NCBI RefSeq assembly: GCF_003725535.1 | Contig: NZ_RJSF01000005.1 | Coordinates: 62,001 to 126,000, forward strand | Direction of reading: 5' to 3' | DNA from: Nocardioides pocheonensis | GTDB lineage: Bacteria > Actinomycetota > Actinomycetes > Propionibacteriales > Nocardioidaceae | Length of the DNA stretch: 64,000 bases | Shown: in pieces, positions 51,304 through 60,477 of the stretch | Position numbering within the stretch: the stretch's first letter is position 1 | Layout: each line of letters starts with the position of its first letter | Notes under the pieces: model-generated | Told to the model about the DNA's origin: nothing | The model's input: only the letters and a program-made list of their open reading frames with translations | Database searches by the model: none | Position numbers and translations under genes: made by a program

Positions 51304-52065
51304 ATGTCGCTGACCGACCGCTCGCTCGACGTGCTGGCGACGTTCACGCCCGACCACCCGACCCGCACGCTGCAGGAGATCAGCCGCGAGAGCGGGCTGC
51401 CGCTGACCACGACGCACCGGATCGTCACCGACCTGGTCGCCTGGGGCGCGCTCGAGCGCACCCGCTCGGGGCGGATCCAGGTCGGCCTGCGGCTGTGGCG
51501 GGTGGCGTCCCTGGCACCGCGCGGTCTCGGGCTGCGCGAGGTCGCGCTGCCGTACATGGAGGACCTGTTCGTCGCCACCGGCGAGAACGTCCAGCTCGCC
51601 GTGCGCGAGCAGTGCGAGGCGGTGTTCGTCGAGCGGCTCACCGGACGCCGCTCGGTCACCGTCCTGACTCGCGTCGGTGACCACTTCGCGCTGCACGCCA
51701 CCGGAGTCGGGCTCGTGCTGCTCGCGCATGCGCCGGACGAGATCCTGCAGGAGGTGCTGTCCCGGCCGCTGCGCACCTGGACCGACCACACGATCAGCGA
51801 CCCGGACCAGCTCCGCGCGGTGCTCGCAGAGGTGCGCCGCACCGGCGTGGCCGTGAGCGACCGGCAGGTCACCGACGACGCGGTGTCGGTCGCGTGCCCG
51901 ATCCGCGACGCCCACGGAGACGTGGTCGCCGCACTCTCCCTCGTCGTCCGGCACGGCTCGGTCTCCCCCGCGTCGCTGATCCCCGCACTGCGCGCGGCCA
52001 GCCGCGGGATCTCGCGGGCGCTCGGCGCGCCGACGCCAGACTTCCGCCAGGCGGAAACGGCGTAG
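51304..52065 (+). CDS. IclR-family regulator, second copy, at the end of the pca operon
   Basis: 253-aa regulator. Winged helix: LDVLATFTPDHPTRTLQEIS, RESGLPLTTTHRIVTDLVAW. Effector domain: RRSVTVLTRVGDHFALHATG, VSVACPIRDAHGDVVAALSL. GGAGG lies about 7 nt before ATG 51304. It is 12 bp after pcaJ and so most likely co-transcribed with the pca genes. A TTCCGCC palindrome lies inside its own 3' end, just upstream of vanA, suggesting that it controls vanAB. Confidence 0.9.
   Translation: MSLTDRSLDVLATFTPDHPTRTLQEISRESGLPLTTTHRIVTDLVAWGALERTRSGRIQVGLRLWRVASLAPRGLGLREVALPYMEDLFVATGENVQLAVREQCEAVFVERLTGRRSVTVLTRVGDHFALHATGVGLVLLAHAPDEILQEVLSRPLRTWTDHTISDPDQLRAVLAEVRRTGVAVSDRQVTDDAVSVACPIRDAHGDVVAALSLVVRHGSVSPASLIPALRAASRGISRALGAPTPDFRQAETA
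52042..52056. promoter_or_regulatory. IclR-type operator upstream of vanA
   Basis: TTCCGCC-A-GGCGGAA is a perfect 7-bp inverted repeat with a 1-bp centre. It overlaps the last codons of the second iclR gene and lies 63 bp upstream of vanA. Its shape (TTCC-x-x-x-GGAA, 15 bp) equals that of the pca/pob sites but the inner bases differ, fitting a different IclR member. Confidence 0.6.
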
Positions 52066-52118
52066 TCGCGGTCACATCGGCGATCGCATGCTGCGGTCAC
52101 CGACGAACGGAGCCCGAC

Positions 52119-53237
52119 ATGACCACGCTGCAGCCGCCACGCCCCGCACCGCCGACCAGTGCCGAGGACCGGGTGCGAGCCAAGATCTTCCCCCACCCGC
52201 TGAACGCCTGGTACGCCGCTGCGTGGGACCACGAGATCACCGCCAAGGGCCTGCTCGCCCGCACCGTGGCCGGCAAGCCGCTCGCGCTCTACCGCACCGC
52301 CGACGGCCGCCCGGTCGCGCTCGCCGATGCGTGTTGGCATCGCCTCGCCCCGCTCTCGATGGGCAAGCTGGTCGGGCGCGACGAGGTCCAGTGCCCCTAC
52401 CACGGGCTGCGGTTCGACTCCGCCGGTCGCTGCACCCAGATGCCGGCCCAGGAGACGGTGAACCCGAGCGCCATGGTGCCGTCGTACCCGACCGTCGAGC
52501 GCTACCGCTACGTCTGGGTCTGGCCCGGCGACCCGACCCTGGCGGACCCGGCGCTCGTTCCCCCGATGACCCAGCTCGACGACCCCGCGTGGGCCGGTGA
52601 CGGGCTGACCATCGAGGCGAAGTGCAACTACCAGCTGGTGCTCGACAACCTGATGGACCTCACCCACGAGGAGTTCGTGCACGGCAACACTCTCGGCCAG
52701 GCCGAGCTCAGCGAGTCGGAGTTCCAGACCCGGCGCGAGGCCGACGGCAGCGTCACCGTCGAGCGCTGGATGCTCGACGTGGAGCCGCCGCCGTTCTGGC
52801 TCAAGAACATGCGCGACAAGTTCCCCGGCTTCAGCGGACGCGTCGACCGGTGGCAGATCATCCACTACTACGCGCCGTCGACGATCTGCATCGACGTCGG
52901 CGTCGCCCGGGCCGGCACCGGCGCCCCGTCCGGCGACCGGTCGGAAGGGGTGAACGGCTACGTGATGAACACGATCACCCCCGAGACGGATCGCACCTGC
53001 CACTACTTCTGGGCGTTCATGCGCAACTACCGGCTCGACAGCCAGCTGATCACCACCCAGCTGCGCCAGGGCGTCCACGGCGTCTTCGGCGAGGACGAGG
53101 CGATGCTCACCGCCCAGCAGGCGGCGATCGACGCGAACCCCGACCACGAGTTCTACAGCCTGAGCATCGACGCCGGCGGCATGTGGGTACGCCGCATCCT
53201 CGACCGGATGCTCGAGGCCGAGGGAGCGCTCACGTGA
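52119..53237 (+). CDS. vanA: Vanillate O-demethylase oxygenase subunit
   Basis: 372-aa Rieske oxygenase that demethylates vanillate to protocatechuate and formaldehyde. The Rieske cluster ligands are Cys72 and His74 in ADACWHRLAPLSMGK and Cys92 and His95 in EVQCPYHGLRFDSAG. The mononuclear iron site is NLMDLTHEEFVHGNTLG with two His and an Asp. NAWYAAAWDHEITAKGLLAR is a typical VanA N-terminus. ATG 52119 is used. The stop overlaps vanB as GTGA. Related demethylases act on other methoxy-aromatics, so vanillate is the best but not proven substrate. Confidence 0.92.
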   Translation: MTTLQPPRPAPPTSAEDRVRAKIFPHPLNAWYAAAWDHEITAKGLLARTVAGKPLALYRTADGRPVALADACWHRLAPLSMGKLVGRDEVQCPYHGLRFDSAGRCTQMPAQETVNPSAMVPSYPTVERYRYVWVWPGDPTLADPALVPPMTQLDDPAWAGDGLTIEAKCNYQLVLDNLMDLTHEEFVHGNTLGQAELSESEFQTRREADGSVTVERWMLDVEPPPFWLKNMRDKFPGFSGRVDRWQIIHYYAPSTICIDVGVARAGTGAPSGDRSEGVNGYVMNTITPETDRTCHYFWAFMRNYRLDSQLITTQLRQGVHGVFGEDEAMLTAQQAAIDANPDHEFYSLSIDAGGMWVRRILDRMLEAEGALT

Positions 53238-54238
53238 GCACCGCCGGACGTCCGACCTGGGCCACCGCGCGCGTCGTCGAGTCGCGACTCGTGGCCGCGC
53301 GCGTCCGCCGGATCACCCTCGAGCGGCCGCCGTCGCGGCGGGCCGCGCCCGGCACGCACCTCGACGTGCGCGTGCCGATCGGCAGCGGCTGGGACACCCG
53401 GTCGTACTCCATCGTCGAGTCCGACGCCGACGGCGGCCGGCTCACGATCAGCGTCCAGCTCGCGGCGGCGTCGCGCGGCGGGTCGGCGTACATGCACACC
53501 CTCGAGGTGGGCGACGAGCTCACGACCACCCAGCCACTGCAGAACTTCCCGTTACGCATCGGCGCACCTCGCTACGTGCTGCTCGCCGGCGGCATCGGGA
53601 TCACCGCGCTCGTCAAGATGGCGCGCGTGCTCGCGTCCGTGGGCGCCGACTACCGCCTGGTGTACGTCGCCCGAACTCGCGACGTGATGGCGTACGCCGA
53701 CGAGCTCGCCGCCGTCCACGGCGACCGGCTGTCGCAGCTCATTGACGACGAGGGCAGCCCGCTCGACGTGGACGCCCTCGTCGCGTCGATCGCCGCCGAC
53801 GACGTCGCCGCGGACACCGAGCTGTACATGTGCGGGCCGATCCGCCTCATGGACGCCGTCCGCCGCGCCTGGCTCGCCGCCGAGCTGCCGCCCACCAACC
53901 TGCGCTACGAGACCTTCGGCAACAGCGGCTGGTTCGACCCCGAGCCCTTTGTCGTGAGGCTCCCCCAGCTCGGCCTCGAGACCACCGTCGGCACCGACAC
54001 GACCATCCTCGACGCGCTGTCCGCTGCCGGCGCCGACCTGATGTACGACTGCCGGAAGGGCGAGTGCGGCCTCTGTCTCGTCGACGTCGCCGCCCTCGAG
54101 GGACGCCTCGACCACCGCGACGTCTTCCTCAGCAGCACGCAGCAGGAGGCGGGCTCACGGATCTGTCTGTGCGTCTCCCGCGTCGCCTCCCGACCCGACG
54201 CCGCCGGGCCCGGCGTACTGGAGCTGTCGCTGCCGTAG
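53234..54238 (+). CDS. vanB: Vanillate O-demethylase reductase subunit
   Basis: 334-aa ferredoxin reductase of the phthalate-dioxygenase type. The flavin site is DTRSYSIVESDADGGRLTIS, the NADH region VLLAGGIGITALVKMARVLA and LYMCGPIRLMDAVRRAWLAA, and the C-terminal plant-type [2Fe-2S] domain has YDCRKGECGLCLVDVAALEG plus a later Cys in SRICLCVS. GTG 53234 overlaps the vanA stop. It passes electrons from NADH to VanA. Confidence 0.94.
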   Translation: MSTAGRPTWATARVVESRLVAARVRRITLERPPSRRAAPGTHLDVRVPIGSGWDTRSYSIVESDADGGRLTISVQLAAASRGGSAYMHTLEVGDELTTTQPLQNFPLRIGAPRYVLLAGGIGITALVKMARVLASVGADYRLVYVARTRDVMAYADELAAVHGDRLSQLIDDEGSPLDVDALVASIAADDVAADTELYMCGPIRLMDAVRRAWLAAELPPTNLRYETFGNSGWFDPEPFVVRLPQLGLETTVGTDTTILDALSAAGADLMYDCRKGECGLCLVDVAALEGRLDHRDVFLSSTQQEAGSRICLCVSRVASRPDAAGPGVLELSLP

Positions 54239-54314
54239 GGGTGGCGAGGGAGGTGCCCCGACTCCGCCGCGATCGCGCGCACGGCACCGGCTTCCGGCGC
54301 GAGAGCGCATGAGG

Positions 54315-55022
54315 TCATGCCGCGTCGGTACCGGCGAGCGCAGCCAGCAGAGCGTGAGAGTCCGCGATCGCGCCGAACACGCCGCCTTGCATCGTGACCA
54401 TCTTCAGCGCAGCCTCGTAGTTGCCGCGGTCGGTGGCACCCGTGCAGTCGGTGAGCAGCAGACACTCGTAGCCGCGGTCGTTGGCGTCGCGCATGGTGGT
54501 GTGCACGCAGACGTCGGTGGTGATGCCCGTGAAGATCAGGTGGGTGATGCCGCGGGTGCGCAGCAACAGGTCGAGGTCGGTGGCGTAGAACGACCCCTTG
54601 CCCGGCTTGTCGATCACCAGCTCGCCTTCGATGGGCGCGACCTCGGGAACGATCTCCCACCCGGGCTCGCCCCGGGTCAGGATGCGGCCGCACGGACCGT
54701 CCGAGCCGATGCCCGCACCGATCTGCTCCGAGCGCCACAGCTTGTTGGGCGGGCAGTCCGACAGGTCTGGGCGGTGGCCTTCGCGGGTGTGGACCACGAA
54801 CATGCCGACCTCGCGGGCGGCGGCGAGCACCCGCTGGGTGGCGGGCAGTCCGGAGCGGGTCAACGACAGGTCGTAGCCCATCTGGTCGACGTACCCGCCG
54901 GGACCGCAGAAGTCGACCTGCCAGTCGATGTTGACCAGCGCGGTGCGGGCGGCGACGAAGGCGCCGTCGTAGGGCCAGGCGTAGGGCTCGGCGTCGATGG
55001 GGCCGAAGGCGGAAGTGGTCAC
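54315..55022 (-). CDS. Biuret hydrolase-like cysteine amidohydrolase (isochorismatase superfamily)
   Basis: 235-aa enzyme strongly resembling rhizobial biuret hydrolases. The whole triad is present: Asp33 in [20 protein letters not shown], Lys142 in [16 protein letters not shown], and Cys172 in [38 protein letters not shown] and [20 protein letters not shown] are blocks shared with biuret hydrolase, which removes ammonia from biuret to give allophanate. ATG 55022 is used. Last gene of the GntR-led transporter operon. No allophanate hydrolase gene lies in the window, so the downstream step is unlocated. Another ureido substrate cannot be excluded. Confidence 0.85.
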   Translation of the reverse strand: MTTSAFGPIDAEPYAWPYDGAFVAARTALVNIDWQVDFCGPGGYVDQMGYDLSLTRSGLPATQRVLAAAREVGMFVVHTREGHRPDLSDCPPNKLWRSEQIGAGIGSDGPCGRILTRGEPGWEIVPEVAPIEGELVIDKPGKGSFYATDLDLLLRTRGITHLIFTGITTDVCVHTTMRDANDRGYECLLLTDCTGATDRGNYEAALKMVTMQGGVFGAIADSHALLAALAGTDAA

Positions 55023-55058
55023 GCGGGTGTCCTTTCGGGGAGGTTCTGGTCTGGGGGC

Positions 55059-55646
55059 TCAGGGCACGAGCGCCGCGAGAACCGCGGCGGTGTCGCCGAC
55101 GGCGCCGAAGATGCCGCCGGACATCTCGATCTGGGACCGGGCGGCCGGTGCCAGGTCCGGGTCGTAGGGGATGCACGCGTCCAGGGCGAGCAGGCACTCG
55201 TACCCGCGGTCGTTCGCCGACCGCATCGTCGAGTGCACCCCGGTCTCGAGCCATTGCCCGCAGAGCACCAGCTGGTCGCGACCGAGTGCCCGCAGGGTGG
55301 CGTCGAGAGGGCTGGAGAAGAAGCCGTCGACGCCCCCAGAGGTGATCCGGTGCGCGGGGCCGCGCAGACCGAGGTTCGCGGCCCGCCGGGGCGCCGGGAC
55401 GCGCTCGGGCCGCCGGCCGGGCGGGGGTGTGGTCGTCACCTCGACGACCACACCCCCGACGTCGAACATCGCTCCGGCGAGCACCCCGACCCGGCCAAGG
55501 ACCGAGTCGGGGGCTCCGGCTCCGTCGGCTACCGACTCCGCGTCTTCGGGTCCGGGCAGGACCACGAGCAGCGCGAGGCGTCTCGGGTCGAGCCGGCCGT
55601 CGTACGGCCAGGAGTACGGCGTGGTGCTCGCGACGGTTCCGCTCAT
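55059..55646 (-). CDS. Degenerate isochorismatase-family paralogue, probable pseudoenzyme
   Basis: 195-aa protein related to the adjacent biuret hydrolase: both contain YxWPYDG near the start, [16 protein letters not shown] and GGxFGAxxDxxAxLAAL near the end. The catalytic residues are lost: the Asp33 position reads Leu, in LALLVVLPGPED; the Lys142 position reads Asp, in GVDGFFSSPLD; and the Cys172 position reads Gly136 in LETGVHSTMR. It is 40 residues shorter. The frame is intact with no internal stop, so it looks retained rather than decaying, perhaps as a structural or regulatory partner. ATG 55646. Confidence 0.85.
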   Translation of the reverse strand: MSGTVASTTPYSWPYDGRLDPRRLALLVVLPGPEDAESVADGAGAPDSVLGRVGVLAGAMFDVGGVVVEVTTTPPPGRRPERVPAPRRAANLGLRGPAHRITSGGVDGFFSSPLDATLRALGRDQLVLCGQWLETGVHSTMRSANDRGYECLLALDACIPYDPDLAPAARSQIEMSGGIFGAVGDTAAVLAALVP

Positions 55647-55666
55647 CTCTGTTCCTGGGCCCGGGT

Positions 55667-56821
55667 CTACTTGGCGAGCTTCCCGACGACACCCTTGACG
55701 AAGAAGCTCAGGGCGTCGTTCTGCGCGTACGTCGGCACCGTGCCGGCCTTGATCACGACCTTGCCGGACTGGTCCTCGACCGGGCCGACGAACGGTGAGC
55801 CGGCATCGGTGCCGAGCCACTTCTGGGCCGCGTCGATCTTCGCCTTCGCGTCCGCCGAGACGTCGGGGCCGAACCCTGCGAGCACGAACGGGTTGGTGCC
55901 GGTCTTGTAGCCGACCCGGTAGTTCGCATTGAACTTGCTGCCGACGAAGTCACCGGCCAGCACCGTCTTGACGATGTCGGTGTACAGCGGACCCCAGTTC
56001 CACACCGCCCCGGTGAGCCAGCCCTTCGGCGCCAGCGACGACGCGTCCGCGTGGTACCCGACGGTCATCGCGCCGGCCTTCTCGGCTGCCTGGATGACCG
56101 TGGCGGTGCAGTCCTGGTGCTGGGTGAGCACGTCGACGTGCTGGGAGAGGAGGCTGGCTGCGGCGGCCTGCTGCTTGCCGGGGTCGCACCACGACGAGGT
56201 GCTCACCGTGATCGTCTCGGCCTTCGGGTTGACCGACTGCGCACCGCGCTCGAACGCGTCGATGTTCGCGATCGTCTGCGGGATCGGGAACGCGTACACG
56301 TAGCCGAGCTTGTTCGTCTTCGTCGAGGCCCCGGCGGCGATGCCGGCGAGGTACATCGGCTCGTAGACCGTGCCGAAGTAGGTGCCGGCGTTCTTCGGGA
56401 CGGCCCCGGAGATCGTGTTGCCCTGCTGGACGACGACGACGTCCGGGTGCGCGGCGGCGACCTTCATCGCGGCGTCCAGGTGACCGTAGCTGGTCGCGAA
56501 GATCAGCTTCGCGCCCTTGTCGATCATCTGCTCCATCGTGGTCGCCGCAGTGTCGTCCTCGGGGACGTTCTCGGCGGTCAGCACGTCGAGGTCGGGGAAC
56601 TCCTTCTTGATCACCTGGCTGCCTTCGTACACGGCCTGGTTGTAGCCGAAGTCGTCCTTCGGGCCGACCATGATGAAGCCGACGGCCTTGGTGCCCTTGC
56701 CGGGGGCGGCGCTGTCGCCGGTGCTGCCGACGGACTCCGTCGCCGAGGCGCAGCCCGCGAGGGCGAGCGCCGCGGCCGAGGCCACGGCGGCCAGCCGGAG
56801 GGTAGATTTGCTGACGGACAT
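55667..56821 (-). CDS. BMP-family ABC transporter substrate-binding lipoprotein
   Basis: 384-aa binding protein of the basic membrane protein (PnrA) class. Signal peptide MSVSKSTLRLAAVASAAALA ends at a lipobox (LAGC, Cys24). KAVGFIMVGPKDDFGYNQAV, ATSYGHLDAAMKVAAAHPDV and AGIAAGASTKTNKLGYVYAF are family blocks. ATG 56821 follows AAAGGAA at about 8 nt. Most characterised relatives bind nucleosides; the link to a biuret-hydrolase homologue suggests a ureido compound or nucleobase derivative here. Confidence 0.92.
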   Translation of the reverse strand: MSVSKSTLRLAAVASAAALALAGCASATESVGSTGDSAAPGKGTKAVGFIMVGPKDDFGYNQAVYEGSQVIKKEFPDLDVLTAENVPEDDTAATTMEQMIDKGAKLIFATSYGHLDAAMKVAAAHPDVVVVQQGNTISGAVPKNAGTYFGTVYEPMYLAGIAAGASTKTNKLGYVYAFPIPQTIANIDAFERGAQSVNPKAETITVSTSSWCDPGKQQAAAASLLSQHVDVLTQHQDCTATVIQAAEKAGAMTVGYHADASSLAPKGWLTGAVWNWGPLYTDIVKTVLAGDFVGSKFNANYRVGYKTGTNPFVLAGFGPDVSADAKAKIDAAQKWLGTDAGSPFVGPVEDQSGKVVIKAGTVPTYAQNDALSFFVKGVVGKLAK

Positions 56822-56921
56822 GAAGGTTCCTTTCGTGTTCACCGCCGCGCCCTTGGCTTCCAGGTCCAACTGATTCCGGGGGCGCGGTGGCTTGTCTTCG
56901 GGGTGCTGCTCGGGTCGATCG

Positions 56922-56935
56922 GGGGCGGCTGCCCC
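56922..56935 (-). terminator. Weak intra-operon hairpin before the BMP lipoprotein gene
   Basis: GGGGC (56922-56926) and GCCCC (56931-56935) form a 5-bp stem with a 4-nt loop, 13 bp after the upstream permease stop. An imperfect longer repeat (CACCGCCGCG and GCGCGGTGG region) lies in the same 127-bp gap. It may act as an attenuator or RNA-processing site; low certainty. Confidence 0.3.
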
Positions 56936-56948
56936 TTCGAGTAGGCCG

Positions 56949-57863
56949 CTACGTCGGGGCGTTCTCGAAGACTCGTTTCAGTTCCGCCGGTGAGCTCGAC
57001 AGCGTCCGGCGCCCGAGAACGGCCAGGACGGCGAGAGTCATCACGAACGGGATGGCGTCCAGGGCGAACTGGTTCCATTCGTAGCCACGGGCCTGCAGGG
57101 CGGGCCCGAGCGCGATCGCCATCCCGAACAGGTAGGCGCCGCCCATCACCCGCCACGGGCTCCACACCGCGAAGATCACCAGGGCCACCGCGATGAAGCC
57201 GCGGCCGGAGACCATGTTCTCGAACCACGCATTCGCGTAGGCGATCGAGAGGTGCGCGCCGCCGAGGCCGGCGAGCATGCCGCCGAAGGTCACGGCACCG
57301 AACCGGGTCCAGCTCACGCTGTACCCATGCACGGTCAGCGAGTCGGCCCGCTCGCCCGCCGTACGCACCAGCAGTCCCAGCCGGGTGCGGAACAGCGCGA
57401 ACCACACCGCCGGCACGAGAAGGTAGCTGAGGTAGAGAAGCGGGTCGTGCTGGAAGAAGATCGGCCCGAGTGCCGGGACGTCGCTGAGCAGCGGGACGTG
57501 CCAGTCGCTGAACCCGACCACGGGTCGGCCGACGTAGGCGGCGCCGAACAGCGAGGTCAGTCCGAGCGCCAGGAAGAGCAGGCTCAGACCGACGGCGAAC
57601 TGGCTGGCGCCGCGGAACACCACCAGGTACGCGTGCAACGCTGCGAGCGTGCCGCCCGCGACCGCGCCCGCCAGGGCGCCCATCCAGGGGTTGCCGCTGT
57701 CCGTGGCGACCGCGTACGCCGTCAGCGCACCGACGAGCATCGAGCCCTCGGTGCCCAGGTTGATCACGCCGCTGCGCTCGCCGACGGTCTCGCCGAGCGC
57801 GGCGAACATGATCGACGTCCCGCCGGCCACGCCGCCGCCCATCACATCCACGACCAGGCTCAT
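56949..57863 (-). CDS. BMP-type ABC transporter permease 2
   Basis: 304-aa membrane protein with about eight hydrophobic helices. GTSIMFAALGETVGERSGVI, NLGTEGSMLVGALTAYAVAT and GRGFIAVALVIFAVWSPWRV are landmarks of the second permease of nucleoside-type importers. ATG 57863 overlaps the stop of permease 1 by 4 bp. The gene runs towards the BMP lipoprotein gene. Confidence 0.93.
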   Translation of the reverse strand: MSLVVDVMGGGVAGGTSIMFAALGETVGERSGVINLGTEGSMLVGALTAYAVATDSGNPWMGALAGAVAGGTLAALHAYLVVFRGASQFAVGLSLLFLALGLTSLFGAAYVGRPVVGFSDWHVPLLSDVPALGPIFFQHDPLLYLSYLLVPAVWFALFRTRLGLLVRTAGERADSLTVHGYSVSWTRFGAVTFGGMLAGLGGAHLSIAYANAWFENMVSGRGFIAVALVIFAVWSPWRVMGGAYLFGMAIALGPALQARGYEWNQFALDAIPFVMTLAVLAVLGRRTLSSSPAELKRVFENAPT

Positions 57864-58942
57864 GACCGCGACACCTTCCGCTTGGTGGTGAAGCCGAGGA
57901 CAGCGAGGAGGATCAGGGCAGTCAGCACGTTCACCGAGGAGCCGGGCAAGCCGGAGTCCAGCTGGAGGCTGTCGCCCGCGACCGAGAGGGTGGCGAAGAC
58001 GAGCGCGGCGACCACGATCGGGAACGGCTGGTGCCTGGCCAGCCAGCACGCCAGGAACGACGTGTAGCCGAGCTGGTTGCCGAACCCGGGTCGCAGCTTG
58101 TACTCGACGCCGGCGAAGTGGATCATCCCGGCCAGTCCGGCCAGGGCGCCGCCGATCATGAGGGCCGAGATCACCAGCACGCCGACGTTCAGGCCGGCGC
58201 GGCGAGCGGCCTCGGCGTTGCCGCCCGCCACCGAGATCCGGAAGCCCCACCGGGTCCGGTTGAGCAACAGGTGGACGGCGACCACCAGCCCCAGCGCGAT
58301 GAACAACCCGATGTGCACCTTGTTGCCGGCGGCCACCACCGGCAGCTTGGCGGTGTCCACCAGCTCCTTGGTCGTCGGCTGTCCGACCGGGTTGTCCCGC
58401 CACGGCTGGTAGATCAGGTACAGCAGCACGTCGAGCGCGATGAAGTTGAGCAGCAGCGTGCTGATCGCCTCGTTGACACCGGCGACGAGTCTCAGGGCGG
58501 CCGCCAGGCCGGCCCACAGTGCCCCTGCGACCATGCTGGCGACCAGCATCGCCGCGATGATCAGGCCGCCGGGGGCGCTGTCCCCGAGCATCAGGGACGT
58601 GCCGCAGGCGGCGACGGCACCGATGATGATCTGACCTTCTCCGCCGACATTGGTCAGCCCGGCTCGGGCCGGGACCGCGACCGCGAGCGCCCCGAGGACG
58701 AGCGGCGTCATCTGGACGAAGATCTCCTGCACCGACCGTGGCCGGTTGAACGTCGAGTCGATCATCTTGCTGTAGGCGTCGACCGGGTTCACGTTCTTGA
58801 CCGCCAGCAGGACGCTGAAGATTGCCAGCGCCGCGGCGATCGCGAGGACCCAGCGTCCCAGCCCGGGGAGGAGCTTGAGCAGCCGGACGGCGACCGGGGC
58901 CGGGTTGCTGCCGGTCAGGTCGGCCGAGGTGATCGCGGTCAT
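57860..58942 (-). CDS. BMP-type ABC transporter permease 1
   Basis: 360-aa membrane protein. [60 protein letters not shown] and [20 protein letters not shown] are family landmarks. ATG 58942 overlaps the ATPase stop by 4 bp, and the open frame further upstream lies within the ATPase gene. About nine hydrophobic helices are present. Confidence 0.93.
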   Translation of the reverse strand: MTAITSADLTGSNPAPVAVRLLKLLPGLGRWVLAIAAALAIFSVLLAVKNVNPVDAYSKMIDSTFNRPRSVQEIFVQMTPLVLGALAVAVPARAGLTNVGGEGQIIIGAVAACGTSLMLGDSAPGGLIIAAMLVASMVAGALWAGLAAALRLVAGVNEAISTLLLNFIALDVLLYLIYQPWRDNPVGQPTTKELVDTAKLPVVAAGNKVHIGLFIALGLVVAVHLLLNRTRWGFRISVAGGNAEAARRAGLNVGVLVISALMIGGALAGLAGMIHFAGVEYKLRPGFGNQLGYTSFLACWLARHQPFPIVVAALVFATLSVAGDSLQLDSGLPGSSVNVLTALILLAVLGFTTKRKVSRS

Positions 58943-60474
58943 GCCGCCCCTCCGATCATCAGGCGACCGATGTGCTGGCGGTCGAAGTCGGCGACGCTGA
59001 TCTCCCCGGAGATCCGGCCCTGGTGCATCACCAGGATGCGGTCGCACATGCTCATGAGCTCGTCCAGGTCCTCGGACACCATCAGCACTCCGGCGCCGGC
59101 GTCGCGGCGCTCCAGGAGCAGCTCCTGGGTACGGCGCACGTTGGCGATGTCGAGGCCGCGGCTGGGGTACGCCGCGACCAGGAGCTTGGCGTCCAGAGCG
59201 AGCTCCCGGGTCAGCACGACCCGCTGGATGTTGCCGCCTGACAGCTCACTGACCTTGCGGTGCGACGGCGCGATCCGCAGGCCCAGGCGCTCGTTGTCGG
59301 CGACGGTCCGGCGGTGCACCCAGCGCCAGTCGATGCCCAGACGCCTGGACGGCAACGGCCGGCCGTTGAGGACCATGTGCTCGACGACGTTGAGCCTGCC
59401 GACGACGGAGTCGGCCACCGGATCCTCGGGCACGCTCGCGGATCCGGCGGCGATCGCATCGCTCGGTGAGCGCACCTCGGTGCCGTCGACCCGGACCCTC
59501 CCCCTCGAGGGTCGGCGCAGCCCGAGTGCGACCTCGCAGAGCTCGCGCTGGCCACTGCCGGCGACGCCGGCGATACCGACGAGCTCGCCGGTCGCGACGA
59601 CCAGGTCGATGCCTGCCAACGCCAGGTTGCCCTTGTCGCCGATGCAGTCCACGCCGGAGAGGACGAGCGCCGGCGCGGTTGCCCCTGCGCGTCCGGCTGG
59701 TCCACGACCGTCGCCCCAGGACCGTCGTTCGAGGTCCGCCACGCTGCGCCCGACCATCGCCTCGATCAGCTCGGCGTCGGTGTAGTCGCCGGGCCGGACG
59801 TTCTCGAGGATGGTCCTTCCGCCGCGCAGGACCGTCGCACGATCCGCGATCGCGCGGACCTCGTCGAGCTTGTGGGTCACGATCACGATGCCGAAGCCCT
59901 GGGCACGCAGGTGATCCACGACCCCGAACAGGGCCTCCACCTCTTGCGGTGCCAGCACGCTCGTCGGCTCGTCGAGGATGACCAGCTTCGCGCCGGTCAT
60001 CAGCACCTTCAGGATCTCCACGCGCTGTCGCTCACCGATGGAGAGCTGTCCGACCCTGGCCCACGGATTGACCTCGAGGCCGAACCGTTCGCTGGCCTCG
60101 GCGATCCGGTCGGCGAGCTGGGCGGTCCGGAGCACGAAGCCCTCGGGGACAGCCAGGGCGACGTTCTCCACCACGGTGAGGGCCGGGACGAGACGCAGGT
60201 CCTGGAAGACCATCCCGATGCCCAGCTTGCGGGCATCCGCCGGGCTGTTGATCACGGCCTCCTTGCCGCTGAAGATCAGGTTCCCGGCGTCCGGGTGGTA
60301 GACGCCGTAGATCATCTTCAGCAGCGTGCTCTTGCCGGCGCCGTTCTCGCCGACGAGGGCGTGCACCTCTCCGGGCCGTACCTCGAGGCTGACCTCGCTG
60401 TTGGCCGTGACCTCACCGAAGTGCTTGGTCAGGCCGAGCACCTCGAGCAGCGGTTGCGGGTCTCTCATGGACAT
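58939..60474 (-). CDS. BMP-type ABC transporter ATP-binding protein (double domain)
   Basis: 511-aa ATPase with two nucleotide-binding domains. First domain: Walker [12 protein letters not shown], signature [11 protein letters not shown], Walker [14 protein letters not shown], switch VTHK. Second domain: Gly-rich [20 protein letters not shown] replaces a canonical Walker A, signature [15 protein letters not shown]. Walker B is altered to [12 protein letters not shown], which is normal for this nucleoside-type family. ATG 60474 is chosen: GGGAGG lies 8 nt upstream inside the gntR end. Three bases separate it from gntR. Confidence 0.94.
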   Translation of the reverse strand: MSMRDPQPLLEVLGLTKHFGEVTANSEVSLEVRPGEVHALVGENGAGKSTLLKMIYGVYHPDAGNLIFSGKEAVINSPADARKLGIGMVFQDLRLVPALTVVENVALAVPEGFVLRTAQLADRIAEASERFGLEVNPWARVGQLSIGERQRVEILKVLMTGAKLVILDEPTSVLAPQEVEALFGVVDHLRAQGFGIVIVTHKLDEVRAIADRATVLRGGRTILENVRPGDYTDAELIEAMVGRSVADLERRSWGDGRGPAGRAGATAPALVLSGVDCIGDKGNLALAGIDLVVATGELVGIAGVAGSGQRELCEVALGLRRPSRGRVRVDGTEVRSPSDAIAAGSASVPEDPVADSVVGRLNVVEHMVLNGRPLPSRRLGIDWRWVHRRTVADNERLGLRIAPSHRKVSELSGGNIQRVVLTRELALDAKLLVAAYPSRGLDIANVRRTQELLLERRDAGAGVLMVSEDLDELMSMCDRILVMHQGRISGEISVADFDRQHIGRLMIGGAA

Positions 60475-60477
60475 GGG

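Noticed and set aside
55059-55646. Calling the second isochorismatase-like gene a pseudogene
   Set aside because: Its frame is intact and conserved outside the catalytic residues, so a non-catalytic protein is more likely than decay.
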